This document shows, in pieces, positions 1-7,602 of a stretch of DNA of 10,084 nt (position 1 is the first letter of the stretch; each line of letters opens with the position of its first letter). Made by a program: the position numbers and the translations under genes. A model generated the notes under the pieces. It saw only the letters and a program-made list of their open reading frames with translations. It had not been told where the DNA came from and made no database searches. This DNA comes from Ectocarpus siliculosus. Taxonomy: Eukaryota; Sar; Phaeophyceae; Ectocarpales; Ectocarpaceae. Location of the stretch: the NCBI GenBank assembly GCA_000310025.1, contig FN649755.1, forward strand, positions 336,933-347,016. The letters are read 5' to 3'.

Positions 1-6
1 TTAAGT

Positions 7-227
7 ACCGTTAGGTTGCGAGGCAGCGCACAGGGGTGCGAGCGATTTTCAAAGCGTAATTTCTCCACAACCAGAAGGGTGCGAGCGCCAACTGATACTT
101 CTCAGGAAAGCTCTCGATGAGATATTTCCAAAACCGCCCTTTCCGACAGTGGTAACCTCCTGCTTGTGGAGAAACTACGCTTTGAAAATCGTTCGCATCC
201 CTGTGCGCTAACTCGCAGCCTTACGGT
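7..227. mobile_element. Foldback MITE, copy 1
   Basis: This is a non-autonomous palindromic element of 221 bp. Its 64-bp terminal inverted repeats lie at 7-70 and 164-227. They start ACCGTTAGG and end CCTTACGGT, and they differ by only a few bases. The 93-bp centre encodes nothing. The element is flanked on both sides by the trinucleotide AGT (4-6 and 228-230), which fits a 3-bp target-site duplication. A near-identical second copy lies at 697-916. A 3-bp duplication is known for PIF/Harbinger and CACTA transposons. The ends are not CACTA-like, so Harbinger-like mobilisation is the better guess, but no transposase is present here and the superfamily stays open. Confidence 0.85.
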
Positions 228-228
228 A

Positions 229-460
229 GTCGAGCTTTGAAAACCACGCAAGGGGGTATGGTATCTTGGGTCATCCACATCCCAACCATGGCAATAATCG
301 GTGGTACAGCACGGGCCCGGAGATAAGAGACGTCAAAATCTAGTCGAGGCTCAGTTTCATTTTTCGTCGAGCACAGATGCTATATAGACCGCATTCCACG
401 GTTTTTCATCACGGTTCTCTTCCCGGGGGAAACAGTCAGAACGGCACACTGGCAGGTCCA
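229..460. other. Non-coding spacer, no recognised gene
   Basis: Between MITE copy 1 and the minisatellite there is no convincing gene or strong repeat. Short open frames start near 377 but run into the minisatellite, and they have no protein-like composition or flanking splice sites. A CCATGGCAAT word near 286 may be a decayed outlier of the neighbouring tandem array. Confidence 0.4.
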
Positions 461-1090
461 CACCTTGCCATGACTACACTTGTTTCAAGCCTGCCGCTTC
501 GCCCCTTCATGTGGTATGCTCCTTGCCATGACTATCACTTTTCGAGACTGCTGTGCCCTTTCGTGTGGTATGCTCCTTGCCATGGCTATATGCCATTTCA
601 AGAGTGCTGTGCCACATCACGCGTGCTCCTTGCAATCGCCGTACACCCAGTGCCTTTCATGCGGTATGCTCCTAGCCATGGTTGATTTTCAAGACAACCG
701 TAAGGTTGCGAGCCAGCGCACAGGGGTGCGATCGAATTTCAAAGCGTAATTTCTCCACAACCAGAAGGGTGCGAGCGCCAACTGATAATTCTCAGCAAAG
801 CTCTCCATGAGATACTTCCAAAACCGGCCTATTGACAGTGGTAACCGCCTGGTAGTGGAGAAATTACGCTTTGAAAATCACTCGCACCCCTGTGCGCTGA
901 CTCGCAACCTTACGGTACAGCTGTACCCTTGGATTCATGCTCCTTGCCATGGGTATACCTATTCGAGACTGCTGTGACCTTTCGTGCCATGGCTGCTCGA
1001 TCAAGACTGCCGCTGAACCCTTTTCATGCATGCTCCTTGCCATGGCTATTGTATAACTCTCAAGACTGCTGTCGCGACCTCTCATGTGCC
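461..1090. repeat. Degenerate ~54-bp minisatellite, interrupted by a MITE
   Basis: About eight diverged tandem units share a core reading TATGCTCCTTGCCATGGCTA, followed by TTTCAAGACTGCTGTGCC. Clear unit starts are near 515, 569, 665, 936 and 1027; weaker ones are near 461, 622 and 985. The best pair (515 and 569) is exactly 54 bp apart, which equals 18 codons. On the minus strand the unit reads as a peptide beginning MARSIPHERAQQSR. The array is split by MITE copy 2 at 697-916. The minus-strand frame of the neighbouring coiled-coil exon stays open through the three units nearest to it, so part of the array may be translated, or may be decayed coding sequence. Confidence 0.75.
697..916. mobile_element. 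Foldback MITE, copy 2, inserted in minisatellite
   Basis: This second copy of the element at 7-227 is 220 bp long, with 64-bp terminal inverted repeats at 697-760 and 853-916. The ends read ACCGTAAGG and CCTTACGGT. The flanking trinucleotide ACA occurs at 694-696 and 917-919. Removing the element and one ACA restores TTTTCAAGACAGCTG, which matches the minisatellite core TTTCGAGACTGCTG. That confirms both the boundaries and the 3-bp duplication. The two copies are very similar along their whole length, including the centre, so they spread from one source fairly recently. Confidence 0.9.
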
Positions 1091-1103
1091 ATACTGTACG
1101 GAC

Positions 1104-1212
1104 CTTTTCTAGAGCCGCCTGGCAGTCCTTGGCGAGATCCTCCAGCGCTTCCGAACGCTCGAGCAACGAAGAGATCTCTCCCTCTGCTTTTGCCAGACGC
1201 CTCCAAGCATCC
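1104..1212 (-). CDS. Coiled-coil protein, putative exon 3
   Basis: This is the third recognisable exon of the minus-strand gene that starts at 4814. The acceptor is CGGTCAG|G, and the exon begins with one base that completes an AGG codon split with exon 2 (phase 2 to phase 2). The peptide starts DAWRRLAKAEGEISSLLERS and ends near QAALEKV. It is charged, free of proline and has heptad-spaced leucines, so it continues the coiled coil of exon 2. The left limit shown is a weak donor, AAAAG|GTCCGT. The frame stays open well past it, through minisatellite units and into MITE copy 2, to a TAA at 864-866. The real end is therefore either this donor or that MITE-derived stop. Function is unknown; the part visible here has no catalytic domain. 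Confidence 0.5.
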
Positions 1213-1538
1213 CTGACCGTTTCGGGAAAAAGAGGCGTCAAACAGACGAGAAGACCATTGCAAAATTTGAAGTTATCGTATCGAAACACGACGGAGGAGT
1301 CATTTCTACCCTTAAGAGATACACATTGAAGAGTCCGGGAAAATCACAGGAGCAACGAACTTATCGTGTTTCTTCTGTTCCAATATGTTGTTCTACTGTG
1401 GGCGCCAGTCTATAGATACACTGGTTATGGGCTATTTCGATGTTGATAATCGTGTGTGCTATGTACATAGACTCAACACGTGAGCACTATTTAACAGAAT
1501 CAGTTCACTTCTTCTTCCCTTAGCAACCCCACGTTGCC

Positions 1539-1565
1539 CATCTCCATCATCTCCATCATCTCCAT
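1539..1565. repeat. 9-bp tandem repeat (CATCTCCAT)x3
   Basis: Three perfect copies of a 9-mer stand side by side, inside the putative intron of the minus-strand coiled-coil gene. It is a simple microsatellite-like tract with no sign of function. Confidence 0.9.
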
Positions 1566-1683
1566 CTGCGATTGACAGACGGCATTGCCCCTCCTTCCCA
1601 ACCAAACCTCACCTTGTTGGACAGTGTCGGGATGTGCCTTATTGGACAGCTTAGACACCTTTCAACACACAAAAACACACAAC

Positions 1684-1746
1684 GTAGATCAGACACCTTC
1701 ACAACTAACCGTAGATCAGACACCTTTACAACTAACCGTAGATCTA
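1684..1746. repeat. 27-bp tandem repeat, two copies plus partial
   Basis: The unit starts GTAGATCAGACACCTT and ends ACAACTAACC. Copies lie at 1684-1710 and 1711-1737 with one mismatch, and a third copy breaks off after about nine bases. A degenerate relative (TTAGACACCTTTCAACAC) lies just upstream near 1650. The repeat is intronic in the gene model. Confidence 0.85.
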
Positions 1747-1924
1747 CGCACAGATAGCGTCCGTACTTCCAAAAAAAAAAACTTCAGCTCTTCGTCGAAG
1801 CTGGGGTTTAGGTCCTCTTTTGGGCTACAAACGTCCGACCTCTACATGTAGGTTTTAGTGTAGGCGGTCTAAAACGGGCTCACAAAAAGGTGGTCAAGCG
1901 CGTACGTTGTGACATACTCTTCCA

Positions 1925-2045
1925 AGCAGCATTGAGCTTGAGTTTCTTAACGCCACGTTCCCGAGTCTGTACCTGTCCGTGATATACTTGAAAGTAGCGC
2001 TGAGCAAAAATTCCTTAACGCCACGCTCCCGAGTCTGTACCTGTC
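1925..2045. repeat. 68-bp tandem duplication across a splice donor
   Basis: Segments 1925-1977 and 1993-2045 are alike at an offset of 68 bp. The best-conserved part reads CTTAACGCCACG, then CCCGAGTCTGTACCTGTC. On the minus strand this part contains the exon 2 donor GACAG|GTACAG, so the intron has two copies of its own 5' end. The left copy still has GACAG|GTACAG intact at 1973 and is a potential decoy donor. Confidence 0.8.
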
Positions 2046-2186
2046 AGCAACCGAAGCCTCCCCCAGGCGGTTCAGCTCCCGCTTCAGTAGGCCCTCTTCT
2101 TCCTCTTTTCGCCGCAGCAAAGCCTCCGCCCGCTCGAGCTGCAAACCCCTCTCCTCCAGCAGCAAGGCGTGCCGCAGAGCCGTGTT
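2041..2186 (-). CDS. Coiled-coil protein, exon 2
   Basis: This 146-bp minus-strand exon has strong borders. The acceptor is a pyrimidine tract TCTCTCTCTCACCAG, directly followed by AAC, and the donor is GACAG|GTACAG. It starts in phase 0 and ends in phase 2. The 48 complete codons begin NTALRHALLLEERGLQLERA and run through a KEEEEG stretch to LNRLGEASVAD. This is a highly charged, leucine-rich peptide without proline, typical of a coiled coil. Phase 0 matches the donor of the large exon at 3630, and phase 2 matches the acceptor at 1212. Three exons therefore join into one continuous frame in which the heptad pattern carries across the junctions. I do not recognise a specific family. Coiled coils of this kind are common in cytoskeletal and centrosomal proteins, but that is only a general association. 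Confidence 0.6.
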
Positions 2187-2217
2187 CTGGTGAGAGAGAG
2201 ACGTTTTCAAAAATGCA

Positions 2218-2452
2218 CTTAAGAAAAGCGTTGTACAGAAAGCGACCGCAGTTCAGTTCTTAGCTCCTAAATAGGGCCATGCTACGAATCGCCGCTATGT
2301 CGATTTTTATGTAGGGGTTCTTGACCGATCTAAAAAATGGTGCTCAAGTTCCTATAATTTGAGTGAGTTTTTTCTTTAGGCTAAATCAACTTTTTCACTG
2401 ACATTTCTGAAGTGCGGGCACTTTCTGTATAGGTCAACGGCAAGTTCTTAAG
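2218..2452. mobile_element. Decayed inverted-repeat (MITE-like) element
   Basis: Imperfect inverted repeats of about 40-45 bp lie at 2218-2256 and 2407-2452. The shared core is CTTAAGAA, a GCGTTG or CCGTTG block, then TACAGAAAG and CCGCAGTTCAG or a near variant. The inside encodes nothing. A third copy of the same end sequence, in the orientation of the right end, lies at 2631-2669. No clear target duplication is visible, so this is an old or rearranged foldback element. It sits in the intron just upstream of coiled-coil exon 2. Confidence 0.5.
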
Positions 2453-2518
2453 AACCCCTTCGCGGGAAATTCAGTCGTATAAGGAAACAGAACAGGGAGG
2501 GGGTACGCAAACTCTAAT

Positions 2519-2579
2519 TCCCTAACCCTAACCCTAATCCTAACCCTAACCCTAACCCTAACCCTTACCCTAAACCCAA
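2519..2579. repeat. Interstitial telomere-like tract (CCCTAA)n
   Basis: About nine consecutive hexamers of CCCTAA are present, seven perfect and two with one change (TCCTAA, CCCTTA), trailing into ACCCAAC. This is the complement of TTAGGG, a telomere repeat type reported for brown algae. There is unique or repeat DNA on both sides, so this is an internal tract and not a chromosome end. It lies in the first intron of the coiled-coil gene model. Confidence 0.9.
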
Positions 2580-2630
2580 CTTCCCCGATTGCACGCTTTA
2601 TCCAACACGTTTACTGCGAAGGCTACTGAG

Positions 2631-2669
2631 TTCTGCAGTGCGGGCGCTTTTCTATACAGGCCAAGCGCA
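2631..2669. repeat. Solo copy of the inverted-repeat element end
   Basis: The stretch TTCTGCAGTGCGGGCGC followed by TTTTCTATACAGGCCAAGCGC matches the right end of the element at 2407-2440 in the same orientation, with scattered changes. It lies on the other side of the telomere-like tract. It may be a solo terminus or the remains of a second insertion. Confidence 0.5.
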
Positions 2670-3629
2670 GAGGATACAACTGCGCAGACAATACAAGGAA
2701 GGTGCGTTTTGAGGGCAAGGTGTGGGTATCTCTCCTCACCAGCGACATCAAGGGCATCGGGATTCTGGCACAGCAGCGATGGCTCCGATGCATGAGGGCG
2801 GTGTGACAAGGCCCTGGGCCCTCTTATATCGGATCCCCCTCTTATACCGGAATGAGAAGGTACCCGATTGAAATACCGGGCGAGTCATTGACGACCGACT
2901 TCGGCCTCTTATTGTATCGGAGCCACGAGTGTAGCCAAGAAATTCAGGGTCGAAAAAATATTCGACAGCTTTAGGAACTTGACCGCAACAAGGTGTACGC
3001 GTGAGATGTAGAAGGCCGGTATCGATGTGCGGGGAAGGCGCGTAGCTATATAGGATTCCTTACAAAAGGCTACTTACACGGTCGTTGCTGTGTCACCCCA
3101 GAGGAAAGCAAGAAACGATCCTCCGGATAAAGAAGACGTTCTCAAAAGTGTGGGCACGTTCTTTCGTGCCTGGAAGCGAAGGAATCTCTCTGACGAAAAA
3201 TGATCTCTCCCTACACAAGGCACACTGCAAAACAGCCTTGACTGCTGCCAGGCCGAGAGCGAAGCGTAGGAAGCAGAACAACGAGGGCCATGACATGCAC
3301 CAACAACGAACAGCGCTCCAAACTCATGCGTTGTACACTGTACTGTACAGTAGAGGGGCCTGGTTTAGCGAGACCCCTACTTGTAGTGTAGTGGCAGGAG
3401 GGATTATGGTCGCTATTTGCAAAAGGCACGCCGCAGTTTCCGGTATTACGGCTATCAGTAGTGGTGCCACGTGATTCTTGTTGTCGCTACAATTCACGGC
3501 ATGTCGACAAAAACGGGGTCACTACAATACGGGCACCACTGTACGGTGCCCCAAAACTCCGGCAGAGAAAAAAATACGATAAACATATCCCACCCGTGCG
3601 TTCCGCAGGCCACATCACCATCATCGCAC
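2670..3629. other. Long intron stretch with repeat debris, no gene seen
   Basis: In the gene model this is the 5' part of the first intron of the minus-strand gene. The open frames here lack splice borders and protein-like composition. Local structures are a perfect 12-bp palindrome TACTGTACAGTA at 3341-3352, a 7-bp-stem hairpin GGGCACC/GGTGCCC at 3531-3551, and a segment at 3359-3480 that resembles 7325-7412. Pairs of TCTTATATCGG-like words near 2820-2930 look like older decayed repeats. Confidence 0.45.
3359..3480. repeat. Diverged dispersed repeat, copy A
   Basis: The segment starts GGTTTAGCGAGACCCCT and, after a variable middle, contains GTGGTGCCACGTGATT. A second copy at 7325-7412 has GGTCTAGCGAGACCCCT and GTGGTGCCACGCGATT in the same order. 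A GTTGTACA word precedes both. The middle parts differ in length and sequence, so these are old copies of an unidentified repeat. Confidence 0.5.
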
Positions 3630-4814
3630 CTGAACTTCGTTCTCCGCGGCTGACATCCGCCCCGTCCCATTCTCAGCCCCCCTTCCCACCGCGTCCAAAA
3701 AGCCTCCGCAGCTAGAAAACCCTCCTCCACCCCCTTCTTCTCTGCTGCTGCCCCGTACACCGGACGACGCAACCTTCGCCTCCAGCTCCCCGAGCCTTGC
3801 CGCCAGCCTCCTTGGCGACGAAACCCTCCGATCGGCACTCCTGGTTACACCGCCGCCACCGCCGCCACCATCAGCCCCGAGCCTTGCGGCAAGCGTTCGC
3901 GGCGACAAACCCCTACGGTCGGCGATCCTGGTTCCGCCGCCACCGCTACCCCCGAGCCTTGCGGCAAGCCTCCTCGGAGACGAAACCCTGCGGTCGGCGC
4001 TCCTGATCTCACCGCCGCCTTTACGGTCAAGGCCGCCGCCGCTACCAGCAGAGCGGTCGCGGGCGACGACGCCCGGGGACCCAACAGCAGCGGCGGCGGA
4101 CGGCGGCCAAGCGCGGTGACGGTCGCCCTCACGGCTTCCACCACTTCGATACCCAACACGGCCACCACCACCCCCTGCTGTAACACCCCCGGCGTGGATG
4201 CCGTGGACACTAGCGGTGGCCCTACCGGCGGGAGCAGAGTGGCGGAGCTCGTCGGAGGAGGAGGAGACGGGGGTTACGCCGGGACCGGCACGCAGAACGG
4301 TCTTCTTCTTCTTAATCGTCGAGGAGGAGGAGGAGGAGTGTCGAGACGCCAGGCGTGACACCGACAGCCCGTAACCGTTGCCGTAGCCGTACCCGTCGCC
4401 GCCATCTTCCACGTCGGTTCCTCCAGCTTCTACCCCGCAGCTGCCTTCAGCAGCGAATTCTTGCGGGTGTTCCCTGCCCACGAGTCCCGGCGGACTCCTC
4501 CTCCTACCTCTCCGTCTCCCATCACGCGGGGCCCCTCCGTCCCCCCCCCGGCCTCGATACCCGAACCCGTCGTCGTCGCCGTTTTCCATGCAAGTGCTGG
4601 TCGTGTTGCTTCCGCTTACGGTGGTGGTGTGGGCACCGCTAGTGCCGTCGGTTTGGCTGCTGCTGCTGGTGCTGCTACTTCTGCGGTGGTTGTAGTGCAT
4701 GCCTCGGCTGCTGTGGTGGGCTGTGGAAGCTGGGGCTGGCGCTGTTCGTCGAGTGCCCCTGCGGTCCGCCCAGCGCTCTGTCTGCTGCCGCTGCTGCCTG
4801 CCGCTGGTAGCCAT
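3630..4814 (-). CDS. Low-complexity protein with three 18-residue repeats, exon 1
   Basis: This is the first exon of the minus-strand gene. The first ATG in the open frame is at 4814. The frame is open further up to a TAG at 4899-4901 but has no earlier ATG, and a GTG at 4856 is not a credible eukaryotic start. The 395 codons encode a Ser/Gly/Arg-rich, probably disordered protein: Gln/Arg-rich at the start, a poly-Ser and KKKK stretch near residues 160-171, then Gly-rich linkers. Three copies of the motif R(S/I)ADRRxxSPRxLAARLG lie at residues 271-288, 296-313 and 325-342. The last runs into ELEAKVA. The frame meets TGA at 3621-3623, but CAG|GTGCGA at 3630 is a plausible phase-0 donor that fits exon 2 at 2186. 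The SP sites beside arginines could be phosphorylation targets (inference). No known family is recognised. Confidence 0.65.
3789..4004 (-). repeat. Three coding copies of an 18-residue motif
   Basis: Repeats lie at 3951-4004, 3876-3929 and 3789-3842 (minus-strand order). They are separated by Gly-rich linkers of 7 and 11 residues. The first and third copies have identical peptide sequence (RSADRRVSSPRRLAARLG), and the middle one differs at four positions. DNA identity is high, so the duplication is fairly recent or kept alike by selection or conversion. Confidence 0.9.
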
Positions 4815-4941
4815 AGGCCGTGCGGCGGTGTTGCCGTAAGGGGAGTGTGACGCCACAGTTTGTGTTATATCTATCTTGGCTGAGTGATGGCGGCTAAGCT
4901 GCTATGCCCATCTGCAAGTTGCGGTAGGAAGCAAGAGCAAA

Positions 4942-4942
<1 letters not shown>

Positions 4943-4976
<34 letters not shown>
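4943..4976. repeat. (CAG)n trinucleotide microsatellite
   Basis: About eleven uninterrupted GCA/CAG units lie about 130 bp upstream of the minus-strand start codon, in the region between the two divergent genes. On the minus strand it is a CTG tract that would lie in the promoter or 5' UTR. No open coding frame of credible composition includes it. Confidence 0.95.
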
Positions 4977-4979
<3 letters not shown>

Positions 4980-6300
4980 CAACGAGTCGTTGGGAATACA
5001 TTCCAATTGACATATTCAATCTCTTGCCAGCACCCGACAAGGCTTCGCTTAGACAGCGTCGGTTATGGACCAAGTACCTGGAACGTAGCGCCTCGTACCC
5101 AAGCCCCTTCCGCTACACGTGGGCGCAGCACCAGTGACACCCGCGCAACAACAAACGGTACACCTTCCATGACAGCAGTGTGGATACCCGAAGCTCTCCC
5201 AGAAAGTCACGCACTAGAAACCAAGCTTTTGACCTTGAAAAGTGGTGAAGTGGTGATAATTCTAGACAAGGTAGGGATGGTTTCGATCCGGACACAGCAA
5301 TGCGTGCCACGCAATAAATGCCAAGGCCTGTAATGTACTATTTAGACATAAGCACTACGTTCAAGCTTCCCGTTGTGTGGAACGAGGGCACAATGCAACA
5401 CTCTACATGCACAAGTGTCATGGATAACTAACTACACATATGCTGGTGACGCTGCTGACAGCAGCTATACACATGCAGTTCGTATCCGTACGGGCGGGCG
5501 AAGACTGCAAGGTCTATTCCGGTGCGCATGGCACAAAGCAGAGCGCATTGTACTAGGTTTTGCGTTGCACCACACAGCAGCTTGAGGTAGACGTACACAT
5601 CACACTCCCAGAGTCCAGATCCTTCCAATCACTTTCAAGAGGCAGCAGCAATAGGCCGACATGTCTGAACCATAGAAACTCGCACCGTCAGCTGTAAGCA
5701 ACAGCCCTGGAAGCTGGAAAGAGAGCTGTGCTGCTGTAGCTGATTTGAGGATGGATAGTGCATCGTGGGAGTAGAGAATACAACAACAGTGTAGTCACCG
5801 CAGGTCAGTCACTGCCGAGCTGCCGAGGGAAAGTCCAAAAAGGTGTCGGTTCGCTGACAGACCCATCTCCTAGTCTCCGCCCTCTCTCTACATGTACCTC
5901 TCCCCTCATTACAGCTCCGTACACCAAACTCGCGCCGATTAACTACCAAGCACACACCTCTCGCCAAGTGGCGAAAATACGGCTGTCGTTGGCCCCTCGC
6001 ACGGCGGTTGTGTGTGCTGTATCCTGTACCCTAAAACCGGGGACAAAACGGGTACATCACTGATCGCTACTGCTGCTCACCGAGATCCAAAGTTGGAGCG
6101 ATTGGGAGCGAAGGACCGCCACGAGAGGCAGCAGACTAGTCCACGACAGGTCCATTCAGGATTTTCACGCCGGCGGCGGCCCTTCGCCAGCTCCCCGGCG
6201 TGTGCGAGCACGGCGGCGGCGGTACATCATCTGCTCTCTGCAGTCTCTGCTCTGTCTGTCCCGCTCTCCGCCGCCTCTTGAGGGGGCCCAACAGATTGTT
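4977..6300. other. Intergenic region between divergent genes
   Basis: The region lies between the minus-strand gene (start 4814) and the plus-strand plastid-protein gene (start 6449). Open frames are short, lack recognisable domains and mostly start at non-ATG codons. The longest, at 5007-5333, has no protein-like signature. Near 6165-6225 there are CGG-rich stretches, then a pyrimidine-rich stretch near 6230-6280, as often seen around stramenopile promoters. No TATA box or other defined promoter element could be placed with confidence. Confidence 0.4.
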
Positions 6301-6448
6301 CTATGATGCAAAACAAGGGGGTATTAGGAGGATGTCACGGAGCCCTTCGTTTTCGGTGCCGAGGTAGCGAGCGATGAGCTCAACAAACTTTCACCTAGAC
6401 GGAGCACAAACAAGGAGGAGAGAACAGCGACAGTGACAACCCAAAAAG

Positions 6449-6611
6449 ATGAAGCTCTCAACGATGATGGTCGCGCTCGTGGCCGCGGTCGCCTCCCTGG
6501 CGGCCGGCGGAAACGCGTTCGTCATGCCCCCCGCGGGCGTCGCGGGGCGTAACGCCGGCCAGCAGGCGCTGGCACCCGCTACCTCGCAACCCGCTCCGTC
6601 GCGCTCATCAG
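6449..6611 (+). CDS. Plastid-targeted protein, exon 1 (bipartite presequence)
   Basis: Exon 1 encodes 54 codons plus one base. Residues 1-23 form a signal peptide: MKLSTMM, then a hydrophobic core VALVAAVASLAA, and a cleavage site GGNA|FVMPP. Phenylalanine at +1 is the key residue of the ASAFAP-type signal that sends nucleus-encoded proteins across the four membranes of red-derived secondary plastids. Residues 24-54 (VAGRNAGQQALAPATS and on) are rich in Ala, Pro, Ser and Arg with no acidic residue, as in a transit peptide. The start has A at -3 (AAAAAGATGA). The exon ends TCATCAG|GTAAGG, a strong donor in phase 1. If read through, the frame stops at once with a 60-residue product, so splicing is expected. 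The partner exon is proposed at 9062. Confidence 0.8.
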
Positions 6612-7002
6612 GTAAGGAGAGACAAGGGTAGGTAGACGAACAGGAGCACCACGGGTGCAGTCACTGCTGTCGTGGTGGAACGGGGGCGGCGCTCTGCTGC
6701 TGCGGCTGCTATTGTTGCGTTTTCTGCTTTTTGAGGGAGTGGTACTGGCTGACGCAATATTTTTGTTGTGATGATGTGAGGCCTTCATGACGCCAAACGC
6801 GCACTTACATGCGTGCGCTTAGAAGCGTGCCTTCAGGAGGGCGCGAGAAACGACGGGCAGTAAAACAGCCTGGCGTTGCCTGTACCGAGAGTGTTATCGT
6901 TCCGGGCGTTTGACCCTGGGCCGCTCGTATTTCTACGCGTCTGCCTGTTTGCCTCTCCTGCGTGTTGAATATGGCCCCTTCTCTATCTCCAAGTGAGTCA
7001 CT

Positions 7003-7026
7003 GATGTCAACATGTCAACATGTCAA
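7003..7026. repeat. Short tandem repeat (ATGTCAAC)x3
   Basis: Three adjacent copies of ATGTCAAC lie within the intron, a small microsatellite-like slip with no evident role. Confidence 0.8.
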
Positions 7027-7324
7027 CCTTCGGTACCTCTCTTCTCTGATGCGGGAGCTAGTCTATGCATGTTGTGCCTCGTGTTCTCTGCTGTGGGCAC
7101 ATACCGAAATGCACCTGCATCCATGTGCCAATTGCGTCAGTTTTTCATTGCTGCCATGTGCGTAGCATCCCTTCGTCGACATGCGAGCAGCGGTTTAGTT
7201 CGAGCAACGCGACCCTCAAAACTTGTCGCTGCTGTTCACGACGTGACCGTAACCGTACGTTGTACAATATGGGATGCAGCGGTATCGCTTGGTGTGGAAT
7301 GTGGAACACATGTTCTGGTATGCG

Positions 7325-7412
7325 CGGTCTAGCGAGACCCCTGGTTGTGTCAGCAGGGAAGATGCTCGCTGGTTTTAGCAGCTACCAGCCGTGTGGTGCC
7401 ACGCGATTTTTG
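7325..7412. repeat. Diverged dispersed repeat, copy B
   Basis: This copy matches the segment at 3359-3480: GGTCTAGCGAGACCCCT at the left and GTGGTGCCACGCGATT at the right, with a shorter middle. Together with 3359-3480 and the similar start of the element at 7909, it points to an old, decayed repeat family. Confidence 0.45.
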
Positions 7413-7602
7413 TGTCTCCAATCGGGGCGCATGTGTCGCCAATAACCGGGCCCACCACAGCACCTGCAAGCCCTGAATTCGAGGAAATTGATAATTTAGC
7501 CGGCAACCGCTGTTGTTTCGGCAGCAGCATGATCCGTACCTGACGACGGCATGCAGGCAGAGTCAGTGCTTGTGTGCGTGTGTGTTTGTTTCTTCAGAGC
7601 AG

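Larger units (their letters stand above)
1091..1600. other. Putative intron sequence with a short 9-bp tandem repeat
   Basis: To the right of the coiled-coil exon (1213 onward) the sequence is AT-richer and has no convincing coding frame. It contains three perfect tandem copies of CATCTCCAT at 1539-1565. In the gene model it is the left half of the intron between exons 3 and 2. Confidence 0.4.

Noticed and set aside
1853-2350. Similarity between 1853-1903 and 2310-2348 (GTAGG, GGTCTAAAA, TCAAG words)
   Set aside because: The match is short and gapped; it may be chance or very old repeat remains.
3085-3474. 129-codon plus-strand open frame
   Set aside because: Composition is not protein-like, it has no ATG start at the listed position, and its end lies in the dispersed repeat shared with 7325.
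4355-4850. Plus-strand open frames opposite the large minus-strand exon
   Set aside because: They are GC-rich shadows of the minus-strand frame; the minus strand carries the motif repeats and matching splice phases.
4814-4856. Upstream start of the minus-strand exon at GTG 4856
   Set aside because: GTG is not a normal start in nuclear genes; the first ATG in frame is at 4814 and the frame above it has no other.
5007-5333. 108-codon plus-strand open frame in the divergent intergenic region
   Set aside because: It starts at a non-ATG codon, has no recognisable domain and no clear splice borders; it cannot be supported as a gene.
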